From contig JAKSMH010000003.1 of the NCBI GenBank assembly GCA_024400715.1, positions 1 through 19,890 on the forward strand: DNA of 19,890 nt, given 5' to 3'. Each line of letters starts with the position of its first letter. Position 1 is the first letter of the stretch. The stretch is from Bacteroidales bacterium. GTDB lineage: Bacteria > Bacteroidota > Bacteroidia > Bacteroidales > WCHB1-69. Made by a program: the position numbers and the translations under genes. A model generated the notes under the pieces. It saw only the letters and a program-made list of their open reading frames with translations. It was not told the origin of the DNA and did not search any database. Below, piece by piece: positions 6,952 through 15,667 of the stretch.

Positions 6952-8937
6952 TTAGTTTTTCGTGAATTTCTTATATACAATATTATTATTGTCGGTAGTA
7001 ATACGGATAATGTACATGGCATTTTCCAATTGGCTGACCGGCAGAATCAATGAATTGGCGCCGGCGTTGTTGTAACTATATACAATCTTGCCCAACATAT
7101 CAACGATTTCAACAGTCTTGATAAAATAGTTGACAGCTTCGATATGGATTTGGTCGTGAGCAGGGTTGGGATAGATATTGAATTCGCTATCGTCGATAGT
7201 GGCGATGCTTGTCCCGTTAGATTCTTGTTTTACGTAAAAATTGAAATAGCTTCCATCCGTCTTGGTGACACGGAGGTTGGCTTTTCTTGCGGTACCCGTG
7301 TTGTTTGCGTCGCAAGTGATTTTGATGTTGCCGTTGCCGCTGCCGGATTCGTGGTTGGCTGTAAACCAATCGTGTTCATTCAAGTATTCCAAAGTCCAGG
7401 CCTGATCGCTGTAAACTGAAAATGTGAAATTCCCGCTTGTGGCGGCAAAAATTTTGGCAGCCGGCATAATATAGAATGAGGAGTTGAGGTCAAGGACATC
7501 GCAAGTGGTTTGTGAAAGTGGAACAGGATCCAACCAGGGTTTTAAGCGTTTGTCGTCCGTTGAACCTGCTGATTGCCAATGGTATGAAAGTTTGCCGTAA
7601 TATTCGGCAGCATCGTAATTGCATGTTGAACTTCCGCCTGTCAAGGTCCCAACCACCAGACCGTTGTTGTTGAAGATGGGTGAACCGGAAGAACCTTGTT
7701 CGGTAACACTGTGGTGTGCGGAACCTTGGTCGTATGTGGTGGCCCATGGAACAACCCAGTAGGCGTTAGTGGCACCAGACTCGCCTTGTGTGTTGAATGT
7801 GCCACTTGTAAGGGTCGTCCTGTAGGTGGATATTTTTTTTACGTCTGCCGCTGGATGGTGGATGCTGACACCTGAAGGACTGCCTGTAGTGCTTTTGCTC
7901 CATCCGTTCAATACAATGTCATTAGATTTGAGAGTATTCCACGAGACATTCTTTATTTTTAATAATAAAAAGTCGGAACCGCCTTGAATTGGGCTGTTGG
8001 CAATCTTGGTGCAACCATTACTGAATAATGTGTATCCGGGTTCGATATGGTAACAATCGCAGTATGGGCATTCATAGTGGAAATAAAATTGAAACCAACC
8101 CCAATAGGAAGAAGGGGTGTTGGCAGCACAGTGGTTGGCAGTCAAATAATATGGCGTTCCATCGCCCATAGTGTTGTTAATTACCGTGCCGGAGCACCAT
8201 CCTGAATATTGTTGGCCACCTTCAAGAAAGTACGCAAGCATTCTTGCTACGCCTTTTTGTTGCGTTCTCCAGTTGTCGCCTTCTGGACAGTTGACATTAA
8301 CCATACAGCTTTGTGAGGCTTCAAATCCGGTTTCGTCACTTTTGACGACCTTCATATCTGGAAGGCCTTCGGAACGGAAAAAGAAATTATAGCCGAATAG
8401 TGAAATTTCCGGACGACCATATTGATTCAATTGATGTTTCGGAGAAATGTATTCCAAAACGACATCGCCTTTGCCAAAAACACCCGTGCTGAATTCTTCA
8501 CCCGTAACATCTTCAGAAGTATAAGGACCATAAATTAAGGTCATATCTTCATTGTAGCAGAAAAATTCAGAACCTTCAGGTAGATAAAATTGGTCAAATA
8601 ACACGCAACAACCCTTGGCGTTATCATTATGTAATTTTAAACGCCAAATGTCGTAACCGTCGTCCGTTGTTTCCCAAATTCCAGAATTTTGTGCATTCAC
8701 ATTTACTAAAGGAACAACAACACCCACACTCAATGGCTTCCCGTCCTTGATGGATAAATCCTGGTCTTGTTTGATTTTGTTGAAATTTGGCGTTGGTACG
8801 TCAAATTGAGGCACTGTAGTCGCGGAAAGTTGCGATATTGTGCTCTGGGGAAGTTTGCCTGTGTTAACTTGCGCATAGAGGGATTGGCATAAGGCCAACA
8901 CTATGATAAACAGGCTCAATGATACTAATTTTTTCAT
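6952..8937 (-). CDS. Secreted trypsin-like serine protease with BACON-like domain and T9SS sorting tail
   Basis: The 661-residue protein begins with a signal peptide (MKKLVSLSLFIIVLALCQSLYAQ, cleavage near residue 22). Upstream codons to 9012 are open, but this start gives the signal peptide directly and follows a good -7 box. The catalytic triad of a chymotrypsin-fold protease related to lysyl endopeptidase is visible: His269 in YYLTANHC, Asp322 in GGSDFLLL and Ser417 in QGSSGSP. A cysteine-rich insert (YECPYCDCYH, near 288-297) and other cysteines could form disulfides. Residues ~490-573 resemble a BACON domain (beta-sandwich, YVKQES end). The C-terminal ~75 residues (FNIYPNPAHDQIHIE to YKKFTKN) form a Por/type IX sorting domain, so export to the cell surface or medium is expected. 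Substrate specificity cannot be read from the sequence; lysine specificity is only suggested by family resemblance. It is monocistronic and divergent from rho. Confidence 0.92.
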   Translation of the reverse strand: MKKLVSLSLFIIVLALCQSLYAQVNTGKLPQSTISQLSATTVPQFDVPTPNFNKIKQDQDLSIKDGKPLSVGVVVPLVNVNAQNSGIWETTDDGYDIWRLKLHNDNAKGCCVLFDQFYLPEGSEFFCYNEDMTLIYGPYTSEDVTGEEFSTGVFGKGDVVLEYISPKHQLNQYGRPEISLFGYNFFFRSEGLPDMKVVKSDETGFEASQSCMVNVNCPEGDNWRTQQKGVARMLAYFLEGGQQYSGWCSGTVINNTMGDGTPYYLTANHCAANTPSSYWGWFQFYFHYECPYCDCYHIEPGYTLFSNGCTKIANSPIQGGSDFLLLKIKNVSWNTLKSNDIVLNGWSKSTTGSPSGVSIHHPAADVKKISTYRTTLTSGTFNTQGESGATNAYWVVPWATTYDQGSAHHSVTEQGSSGSPIFNNNGLVVGTLTGGSSTCNYDAAEYYGKLSYHWQSAGSTDDKRLKPWLDPVPLSQTTCDVLDLNSSFYIMPAAKIFAATSGNFTFSVYSDQAWTLEYLNEHDWFTANHESGSGNGNIKITCDANNTGTARKANLRVTKTDGSYFNFYVKQESNGTSIATIDDSEFNIYPNPAHDQIHIEAVNYFIKTVEIVDMLGKIVYSYNNAGANSLILPVSQLENAMYIIRITTDNNNIVYKKFTKN

Positions 8938-8978
8938 AGAATGGTAATTTGTTAGTAACTTTACTTTTTTTGAGAATG

Positions 8979-8986
8979 CAAAAGTA
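8979..8986 (-). promoter_or_regulatory. Promoter -7 element of the protease gene
   Basis: The minus strand reads TACTTTTG (TAnnTTTG). A TTGG lies about 22 nt upstream, slightly longer than the usual 19-21 nt spacing. Predicted initiation near 8972 leaves a leader of about 35 nt before the ATG at 8937. Confidence 0.5.
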
Positions 8987-9039
8987 TAATTTTTTTTTGA
9001 ATTTTTGACCAAGAATGGGAAAGTAAATATATTTTTTTG

Positions 9040-9047
9040 TATTTTTG
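9040..9047 (+). promoter_or_regulatory. Putative -7 promoter element of rho
   Basis: The plus strand reads TATTTTTG (TAnnTTTG), about 109 nt ahead of the rho ATG. A -33 TTTG is not found at the standard distance. A leader of about 100 nt would be available for leader-based control, which is known for rho in other bacteria. That control is not demonstrated here. Confidence 0.4.
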
Positions 9048-9155
9048 CAACGTTGTTTTTCGTACGACAACAATTATATTATTATATGAACAACCCATTT
9101 TGTGGTAATACGTTCTAAAAATCAGAATCATCATTATTTACTTTGAGAATTTGTT

Positions 9156-10964
9156 ATGGACAACTCTCTTGAAAAAAAATCTAAAAGAAAACGCATTTCT
9201 GTATCTGGCAATGTTCCAGTTGCAACGTCAAACGAAAAGAAAATTTCTTCCGGTTTGGTAACGGTCACCAAAAAGAAAAACAATAAGGCTAAGAAGGAAC
9301 CGGAAAACGAAAAAAACGTACAGGCCATATTTACAGAAATTACTCCCGAAACGGCCTTGACTGACCTTTCATTTCAAGATGTGACGAAGGAAATACCAAT
9401 TCCAATGCCAACGGAAATCCAAGAATCTGGTGTTCAGCAAGAGTTGCCTTTGGATCTGGATTTGATTGACGATAATGTGGAAATGCCTGCCAAAACGAAA
9501 TCCGCAGCTCGTTCCAAAAAAGAAATGACTGGCGCTAAGTTAAAGAAATCAAAACCAAGCAGTAAGAAAAACACCCATTCTTCCAAAGAAGTTTCTTCGG
9601 ATATTTCAGTTATCAATGATATTTTGTTGGATGATGATTCTTTTGTCGCTGGAGAAATTGACGACGAACAGGCTGGAACGATGAAATCGTTGGAATTGAA
9701 AGCGGATTTGAAGTCAGAACCAGCAAGTCAACAACAAGTTGATGATAAATCGGGTGAAACCGCTGATGCTGAATCAAAGCCTGCGGAAACCGAATTCCAT
9801 TCCGTTTATGACGAACAATGGGGATTGGTGGCCAATGCTGATTTTGACGGTTCCGTCATTTCCGAAGGCGTTTTGGAAATTAATCCGGATAACTCCTGCG
9901 GTTTTTTGCGTTCTTCAGACTACAACTATTTATCATCTCCTGATGATATTTATGTTTCTAATTCCCAAATCAAACTTTTTGGCTTAAAGAATGGCGATAC
10001 CATCAAGGGAGTGATTCGTCCGCCTAAAAATGGTGAGAAGTTTTTCCCACTAACTAAAATCGAAAAAATCAATGGTCGCAACCCCGAAGAAATTCGTGAT
10101 AGAATCCCCTTTGACTACTTGACACCGATGTTTCCTAATGAAAAAATCAAATTGACGGGGCATTTGGGTGAAACATTGAGCACAAGGGTAATAGACTTGT
10201 TTGCCCCTATCGGTAAAGGACAACGTGGTTTGATTGTTGCACAGCCTAAGACGGGAAAAACGGTTTTGTTAAAAGCCGTGGCCAATGCCATCGCTGCCAA
10301 CCATCCGGAAATCTATTTGATTATTTTGTTGATTGATGAACGTCCAGAGGAAGTAACCGATATGCAGCGTAGTGTAAATGCGGAAGTAATTTCTTCTACT
10401 TTTGACGAGCCGGCCGAACGGCACGTGCGTATTGCCAATATGGTGCTTGAAAAGGCAAAACGAATGGTGGAATGCGGTCACGATGTCTGCATTTTGCTGG
10501 ATTCCATCACGCGTTTGGCGCGTGCGTTCAACACGATGGCCCCGGCTTCAGGCAAAGTGCTGTCGGGTGGTGTGGAAGCCAATGCCTTGCAGAAACCGAA
10601 GCGTTTCTTCGGCGCGGCACGAAATATCGAAAATGGTGGCTCTTTGACGATTATCTCAACGGCATTGATTGAAACCGGTTCCCGTATGGACGAAGTTATC
10701 TTCGAGGAATTCAAAGGTACTGGCAATATGGAACTTCAGCTGGATAGAAAGATCTCCAACAAGAGAATTTATCCAGCCGTGGATATTGTTGCTTCAAGTA
10801 CCCGCCGCGACGATTTGTTGCAGTCTCAGGAGGTGATGCAGAAAGTTTGGGTCTTGAGAAACCATTTGGCAGATATGACACCTTTGGAAGCTATGACTTT
10901 AATTAGGGATAAGATGAGCTTGACGCGCAGCAATGAGGAATTTTTAATCTCCATTAATAGTTAG
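9156..10964 (+). CDS. rho: Transcription termination factor Rho with long N-terminal extension
   Basis: Rho is a hexameric RNA-dependent ATPase and helicase that terminates transcription. Of 602 residues, the conserved part starts near 236 with the cold-shock-like RNA-binding domain ([16 protein letters not shown], to ~305). The RecA-type motor follows: Walker A AQPKTGKT at 362-369, [10 protein letters not shown] at 391-400, [11 protein letters not shown], and the R-loop/Q-loop region [22 protein letters not shown]. The C-terminal [14 protein letters not shown] is typical. Residues 1-235 are an extension rich in Lys, Glu, Asp and Ser without a recognisable fold. Its first part is basic ([17 protein letters not shown]), and acidic stretches follow ([14 protein letters not shown]). 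E. coli Rho is 419 residues, so the extra length is all N-terminal. Long disordered Rho extensions are known in Bacteroidetes. The gene ends in TAG and is followed by an intrinsic terminator. Confidence 0.97.
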   Translation: MDNSLEKKSKRKRISVSGNVPVATSNEKKISSGLVTVTKKKNNKAKKEPENEKNVQAIFTEITPETALTDLSFQDVTKEIPIPMPTEIQESGVQQELPLDLDLIDDNVEMPAKTKSAARSKKEMTGAKLKKSKPSSKKNTHSSKEVSSDISVINDILLDDDSFVAGEIDDEQAGTMKSLELKADLKSEPASQQQVDDKSGETADAESKPAETEFHSVYDEQWGLVANADFDGSVISEGVLEINPDNSCGFLRSSDYNYLSSPDDIYVSNSQIKLFGLKNGDTIKGVIRPPKNGEKFFPLTKIEKINGRNPEEIRDRIPFDYLTPMFPNEKIKLTGHLGETLSTRVIDLFAPIGKGQRGLIVAQPKTGKTVLLKAVANAIAANHPEIYLIILLIDERPEEVTDMQRSVNAEVISSTFDEPAERHVRIANMVLEKAKRMVECGHDVCILLDSITRLARAFNTMAPASGKVLSGGVEANALQKPKRFFGAARNIENGGSLTIISTALIETGSRMDEVIFEEFKGTGNMELQLDRKISNKRIYPAVDIVASSTRRDDLLQSQEVMQKVWVLRNHLADMTPLEAMTLIRDKMSLTRSNEEFLISINS

Positions 10965-10990
10965 CGTAATTATACATAATATAATATGTA

Positions 10991-11025
10991 AAATGGGGAA
11001 CATCAACTAGATGTTCCCCATTTTT
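10991..11025 (+). terminator. Rho-independent terminator after rho, possibly bidirectional
   Basis: A perfect 14-bp stem (AAATGGGGAACATC at 10991-11004 with GATGTTCCCCATTT at 11010-11023) encloses a 5-nt loop and runs into T5 on the plus strand. The convergent GldA-like gene ends at 11046, and on the minus strand the stem is followed by TTTTAC, so it may serve both genes. Confidence 0.9.
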
Positions 11026-11045
11026 GTATCATAGAAAAGATGTGT

Positions 11046-11789
11046 TTATCGGGTAAGTTGGTGGAACAGTTCTTCCATTTCCAAATTGGTGGTTCGTTCT
11101 TCCTGACGTTTAAATCCCATTTTTTCAGTCATTTTCCGAATTTCTTCAATTTTGGCATCTGCTACGATTTTACCTTTATTGATGATGATAATACGGTCAC
11201 AGACGGCTTCAACTTCCTGCATAATGTGGGTGGAAAGCAAAACGGTTTTTGTTTTCCCGTATTTTTTTATCAGTTCGCGGATTTCAACCAATTGGTTGGG
11301 ATCCAGGCCAGTGGTTGGTTCGTCCAAAATCAGCACTTCCGGATTGTGAATGAGGGCTTGCGCCAAACCCACGCGTTGTTTGTAGCCACGCGACAACGCC
11401 CCGATCTTTTTGTGCATTTCCGGTTCCAATCCCGTAGTCTTGATGATTTCGGCCACACGTTCTTTCTTGTTTTTAATCTGATGGACGCCGGCAATAAATT
11501 CTAAAAATTCCCGAACATACATATCATAATATAGGGGGTTGGCTTCGGACAGATAACCCACCTTTTTGCGCAATTCCAATGAGTCGTTCCAAATATCCAG
11601 TCCGCAAACTGACACATCGCCCTTGGTCGGCGGAATAAAGGACGTGATGATTTTCATCATCGTGGATTTTCCGGCACCGTTGGGACCAAGAAATCCGACA
11701 ATCTCGCCTTTGCCAATTTCAAAACTAACATCATTTAAGGCATATTGCGTGCCAAAAACCTTACTTACATTATGAACGGAAATGGACAT
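11046..11789 (-). CDS. GldA-like ABC transporter ATP-binding protein
   Basis: This is a 247-residue ABC ATPase. It has Walker A GPNGAGKST at 35-43, the signature LSRGYKQ at 132-138, Walker B VLILDEP at 152-158, a D-loop in GLDPNQ, and the switch histidine in STHIM (His188). The overall sequence (VGFLGPNGAGKSTMMKI, VGYLSEANPLYYDMYVREFLEF) closely resembles GldA of the gliding-motility GldAFG transporter and related ABC-2 exporters. It is shorter than typical GldA (about 300 residues): after the ATPase core only about 45 residues remain. It ends right before the shared terminator, so the gene itself does not look truncated by a frameshift. No permease gene (GldF/GldG type) is adjacent, so its partner must lie elsewhere. 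A TAATTTTG box lies upstream. The gldA name is plausible but not certain. Confidence 0.88.
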   Translation of the reverse strand: MSISVHNVSKVFGTQYALNDVSFEIGKGEIVGFLGPNGAGKSTMMKIITSFIPPTKGDVSVCGLDIWNDSLELRKKVGYLSEANPLYYDMYVREFLEFIAGVHQIKNKKERVAEIIKTTGLEPEMHKKIGALSRGYKQRVGLAQALIHNPEVLILDEPTTGLDPNQLVEIRELIKKYGKTKTVLLSTHIMQEVEAVCDRIIIINKGKIVADAKIEEIRKMTEKMGFKRQEERTTNLEMEELFHQLTR

Positions 11790-11824
11790 TTTTTCTTGAT
11801 TTTGAAACTATAACTATAAAACAG

Positions 11825-11832
11825 CAAAATTA
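11825..11832 (-). promoter_or_regulatory. Putative -7 promoter element of the GldA-like gene
   Basis: The minus strand reads TAATTTTG (TAnnTTTG), giving a predicted leader of about 29 nt to the ATG at 11789. No -33 TTG is seen at 19-21 nt. Confidence 0.4.
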
Positions 11833-11952
11833 CAGAAAATTTTTGAATTACGTTTTTTATTTTCATTTTGGCTGCGCCCCAATCATAGATACATCTTTAA
11901 TCGTTAATCATAAAAACTTTTCTATGCTCATTTTCAGTTGGTTATATTGTCA

Positions 11953-11981
11953 AGGAAGGTTTTACTCATTTTCACCTTCCT
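11953..11981 (-). terminator. Hairpin overlapping the stop of the tolC-like gene, weak terminator candidate
   Basis: AGGAAGGT at 11953-11960 pairs with ACCTTCCT at 11974-11981 across a 13-nt loop. The stem includes the TGA stop of the TolC-like gene. No T run follows on the minus strand, so it may be an RNA-stabilising 3' hairpin or a Rho-dependent end rather than a classical terminator. Confidence 0.35.
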
Positions 11982-13294
11982 CGGTAAAATTCTAATAATT
12001 GTGTCTGATAAATAAATTCGTATTGTGCTTGTAACAAATCCGATGCGGCTTTCATATAATTGTTTTTAGCTTCGTTGAACTCGGTTAGCGTGACTTTCCC
12101 GCCCTCATAGCGACCACTCTCTAATTCGAAGGCCTCGCTGGCACTTTCGGCGGCCGCCTTGCTGCTTTTGTATTTGTCACGGGCGGTGACGGCCCCATAA
12201 TAGGCCTGCTGGATTTCTTTGTACAACTTCTTTTTCGCATTGTCTAATTGCAGTTGCTGGTTGCTGTATTGCAATTTTGCATTGCGTACATTGTTTCGGG
12301 TGGCTAATTTGTCAAAAATAGGAACATAAAGCGAAAAACCTAAGTAGGGACTGAAGTTGTTTTTGAGTTGTTCGCCAAATCCGGTGTTGCTCATACCCAA
12401 TAGCGCATAATAATTGGTGCTGATGCCGCCATTCATTGATAAGGTGGGAATATAACTGCTTTTAGCTAAGGAAATATTGGTCTTGGCGTAATCCGTGCGC
12501 AGTTCTTCCGCCCGGATTCCAGGTCTGATTCCAACCGCTTCGGCATATACTTGTTCCGGGTCGGGTAGGGCAACCAGTTCAAAATGGGAAACGTCCAAGG
12601 CCACCACACCGAAATTTTCGGGATGGTCGAGTTCCAACAGTTGCGTTAAGTCCAAAATGGATAGCTTCAATTGGTTGACGGCCTGTGTATAAGTCAACTG
12701 ACTTTGTGCTAAAGATGATTTCTGTGCGGCGACTTCGGCAGAACTCGCTTTCCCGGCATTTTCCAATGCGTTAAGACGCTCTACCTGTTGCGAGTCAATG
12801 CTGATTTGGATTTGGGCTATTTCACTAATCTCCTGGTTGTATAAAATCTGCATATAGGCCTGCATCACGGCAATGCGAATGTCGTCTTTGGCTTGCTCAT
12901 AGTCGGCCGTGGCGGCTTCGAGATTGAGTTTTCCCAAAGTGATATTGTGCTTGGTCCGAAGTCCTGTGAACAAGTCGAGATTTCCCCCAATGTTAAAGGA
13001 TGTGTTGCCCGTACTTCGTGAAACGTAGGTGTTGTCTTCCCGCAAACCTCGACCAAACGAAAATCCTTGATTGGCACCTGCTTCCAACGACGGCCAGATG
13101 CTGTTGCGGGCGGTATTCAGATCTACTGAACGCTGTTGCACATTATTGCTGCTCTGCTTGATGCTGATATTGTGTTCAAAAGCATATTGAACGCATTGTT
13201 CCATTGTCCAAAACTCGGCCGTGGACTGGCTTTCCTGGCCGTATGCTAAACCTGCGAGGCAGCAAAAAATTAAACAAAAAGCACTTGTTTTCAT
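11972..13294 (-). CDS. TolC-family outer membrane efflux protein
   Basis: TolC-type proteins form trimeric outer membrane channels with a long periplasmic alpha-barrel. The 440-residue protein has a signal peptide (about 1-19, ending AYG). It then shows two repeated helical halves of the OEP family. The first half begins WTMEQCVQYAFEHNISIKQ, with NSIWPSLEAGANQGFSFGRG. The second contains KTNISLAKSSYIPTLSMNGGIS and YVPIFDKLATRN. Long Ala/Gln-rich helices (e.g. ASSAEVAAQKSSLAQSQ and SSKAAAESASEAFE) form the tunnel region. The FG-R and GG-T strand patterns are typical of Bacteroidetes OEPs. It is the last gene of the exporter operon, 4 bp behind the membrane fusion protein gene. Confidence 0.93.
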   Translation of the reverse strand: MKTSAFCLIFCCLAGLAYGQESQSTAEFWTMEQCVQYAFEHNISIKQSSNNVQQRSVDLNTARNSIWPSLEAGANQGFSFGRGLREDNTYVSRSTGNTSFNIGGNLDLFTGLRTKHNITLGKLNLEAATADYEQAKDDIRIAVMQAYMQILYNQEISEIAQIQISIDSQQVERLNALENAGKASSAEVAAQKSSLAQSQLTYTQAVNQLKLSILDLTQLLELDHPENFGVVALDVSHFELVALPDPEQVYAEAVGIRPGIRAEELRTDYAKTNISLAKSSYIPTLSMNGGISTNYYALLGMSNTGFGEQLKNNFSPYLGFSLYVPIFDKLATRNNVRNAKLQYSNQQLQLDNAKKKLYKEIQQAYYGAVTARDKYKSSKAAAESASEAFELESGRYEGGKVTLTEFNEAKNNYMKAASDLLQAQYEFIYQTQLLEFYRGR

Positions 13295-13298
13295 ACGC

Positions 13299-14390
13299 TT
13301 ATTCTTGATTATAAATTTGTGAACCTCGAACGATATCGCCTTTTTTCAGTCCTTGCTTAATCTGTATGTTGAGTCCGTCGCTGAGGCCGATAACAACGGA
13401 TTTGCGTTCGTAAGAATTGTTGTTTTTCACATAGACAAAAGTGGAGTCTCCTTCAAATTCGAGGGCACTTTCGGGAATGGCCAATACATTTTTTGCTTCT
13501 TCCAATAAAATTTCAGCATTGGCACTATATCCGGAACGGATGTTGTATTCTTTTTGCGGTTTGATGGCGGCTTTGATTTCAAATTGGTTGGTTCCGTTGT
13601 TTTCCGTGGCCTGGGGTGCGATGTATTCCAAAATTGCTTCAAAACTGTAGTTTTGCAGTGCGCCAATGCTGATGGTCAGTGGAGAACCTTCCGACAGTGT
13701 GCCTACTTCGGTTTCGTCCACATTTCCCGTGAAGATGAGGTCGTTCATATCGGCAACGGTGGCCACGGTGGTACCGTCGTTGAGGGTGTTGGCCTGGATG
13801 ACCGAATTACCCACCTTGACCGGAATGTCTAAAATTAAACCCGAAATGGTGGAGCGAATGAGCGTGGAACTGGAAGTGGCGTTAGCCGACGACACACCGT
13901 CGCGGATGATTTCCAGCGCGTCTTGTGCGGCAGACTTCTCTTCTCGGGCCTGGTTCAAACTCTGGGTCACTTTTTCAAATGATTCTTCACTGATAAGTTT
14001 TTTATTGTACAGTTCTTTTTCACGTTTGTAGGTCGTGAGGGCTTGCTCATAGTTGATTTCGGCCATACGAACCCTGCTTTCGGCCGCACTGAGCGAGTTC
14101 ATATCCGGAATTACTTTTAACTTGGCGATAACCTCGTTTTCCTTGACTTCCTGCCCCGCTTCTTTGTATAATTCGGCAATGATGCCGTTAATCTGCGGCT
14201 TAATGGCCACTTCGTTTCGCGGACTGATTTTGCCGGTAATGAGTGTCTTTCGCTGAATGTCCATATAGCCGACTTCATATTCGTTATATTTTATTTCCTT
14301 TGTTTTTGAATGCTGAAAAAGAAAGATAAATGTGCCGATAAAAATGAGGGCTATCAATGCAAAAATGATAAATTTGACGGTCTTTTTCAT
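13299..14390 (-). CDS. Periplasmic adaptor (membrane fusion) protein, HlyD/MacA type
   Basis: This adaptor would link the inner membrane MacB-like transporter to the TolC-like channel. The 363-residue protein has one N-terminal membrane helix (7-26). A lipoyl-type half-motif follows around 60-95 (VAIKPQINGIIAELYKEAGQEVKENEVIAKL), then an alpha-helical hairpin at about 97-165. The second lipoyl half is near 178-200 (IRSTISGLILDIPVKVGNSV). Beta-barrel and membrane-proximal domains complete the protein (ILEYIAPQATENNGTNQFEIKAAI and VRGSQIYNQE). The helical hairpin is short, as in MacA. It sits between the second permease gene and the tolC-like gene, with 33 bp and 4 bp of spacing. Confidence 0.93.
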   Translation of the reverse strand: MKKTVKFIIFALIALIFIGTFIFLFQHSKTKEIKYNEYEVGYMDIQRKTLITGKISPRNEVAIKPQINGIIAELYKEAGQEVKENEVIAKLKVIPDMNSLSAAESRVRMAEINYEQALTTYKREKELYNKKLISEESFEKVTQSLNQAREEKSAAQDALEIIRDGVSSANATSSSTLIRSTISGLILDIPVKVGNSVIQANTLNDGTTVATVADMNDLIFTGNVDETEVGTLSEGSPLTISIGALQNYSFEAILEYIAPQATENNGTNQFEIKAAIKPQKEYNIRSGYSANAEILLEEAKNVLAIPESALEFEGDSTFVYVKNNNSYERKSVVIGLSDGLNIQIKQGLKKGDIVRGSQIYNQE

Positions 14391-14423
14391 AATATATTGT
14401 TTTTTTATTGTTCAAAGATGGAT

Positions 14424-15656
14424 TTATTCGTCTCTCATAGCATCTACCGGTTTGATTTTCATTGCCCTGTAAGCTGGTGCTATGCCGGCTAATAGGCCAA
14501 GTGTCAATAGAATCAAAAACGAGATAATGGCGGTGGAAAATTGTATTTGAAACGCTGCCTTATGCTGGCTGGCCACTTCAATGATGTTCAAAATGATGGT
14601 GGTGAAGGTCACGGAGGAAAGTCCGGCTGCCAAGGTGAGCAATACACCTTCTAAAACTATCTGAAACAGAATGTCTTTGGGTGTGGCCCCAATGGCCCGA
14701 CGAATGCCGATTTCTACGGTTCGTTCACGTACGACTACCAACATAATATTGCTTACTCCGATGGCTCCTGCCAATAAAGTACCGATGCCAATAAGCCAGA
14801 TGAGGAAGTTCACGCCCCTAAAAATGGTATCAATGATTTTAAAAATCGGTTCCATATTCAAGATAAACAGAGCTGGTTCATCAGTGGGATCAAAATAGTG
14901 GGCGCGGGCAATCACTTGTCGCACTTTGGGCTCCAAATTGCTCATTTTGACGCCTGTTTTGCCTACCATATATATGATATTGACGGAATTGCCATAGTAG
15001 AGCAAGTCGCGCAGCAGTGTAAACGGAACGGTGACGGCATCGGAACTGTTGCCTTGAATGTTGATGTTGGACGTGCTGACATCAACGCCAACCACTTGGT
15101 AGAAAATGGAGTTTACATTGATATATTGACCGCAGGGGTTGCCGCCTTCCGGGAAAAGGTTATTGTACACGTTTTCACCAATGACACAGACCTTCCGTTT
15201 TTGCTGAATATCTACTTTGTTGAGAAAACGTCCATATTTCAATTTGGGAGATTCGATTTTATTGAAATCCGCTTCCACCCCATTAACATGGCAGGACGTA
15301 TTCTGCCCACCGTGTTCTGCACTGGCACCCCATAGGGTGATCTGTGGTGTGATAATCGCTACTTCGGGTAAAGCCTGCTTTAGCCGGGCAATGTCTTTGT
15401 ATTCCAATTCCCAATCCCGTCCTTCTTTATAACCTTTATAGGGTTTACTGGTAGTATTGGCGCCCAAGACAAGGGAGTTGCTCGCAAATCCGTCGAAATT
15501 GGCCGCCAAAAGTTCCTTGAGACCGTTGCCACCGCTAATGAGAAACAAAAGCATAAAAAGTCCCCAGAAAATGCCGAAACCGGTAAGCAGACTCCTTCGC
15601 TTGTTGCGGAGCAGCGAGTCGGTGATTTCTTGAAAACTGTCTATGTCAAATCGCAT
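14424..15656 (-). CDS. MacB/FtsX-type ABC transporter permease (second of two)
   Basis: The 410-residue permease has the MacB topology. One helix lies near the N-terminus (about 22-41, after the LLRNKRRSLLTGFGIFWG block). A periplasmic MacB_PCD domain of about 235 residues follows. Three C-terminal helices start with FLIWLIGIGTLLAGAIGVSNIML. The cytoplasmic coupling segment VRERTVEIGIRRAIGATPKDI and the end PAYRAMKIKPVDAMRDE are family hallmarks. It has no fused ATPase, so it would use the separate ATPase gene upstream. It is similar in plan to, but clearly diverged from, the preceding permease, and the two may form a heterodimer. 11 bp separate the two genes. Confidence 0.93.
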   Translation of the reverse strand: MRFDIDSFQEITDSLLRNKRRSLLTGFGIFWGLFMLLFLISGGNGLKELLAANFDGFASNSLVLGANTTSKPYKGYKEGRDWELEYKDIARLKQALPEVAIITPQITLWGASAEHGGQNTSCHVNGVEADFNKIESPKLKYGRFLNKVDIQQKRKVCVIGENVYNNLFPEGGNPCGQYINVNSIFYQVVGVDVSTSNINIQGNSSDAVTVPFTLLRDLLYYGNSVNIIYMVGKTGVKMSNLEPKVRQVIARAHYFDPTDEPALFILNMEPIFKIIDTIFRGVNFLIWLIGIGTLLAGAIGVSNIMLVVVRERTVEIGIRRAIGATPKDILFQIVLEGVLLTLAAGLSSVTFTTIILNIIEVASQHKAAFQIQFSTAIISFLILLTLGLLAGIAPAYRAMKIKPVDAMRDE

Positions 15657-15667
15657 ATTGCTTGATA

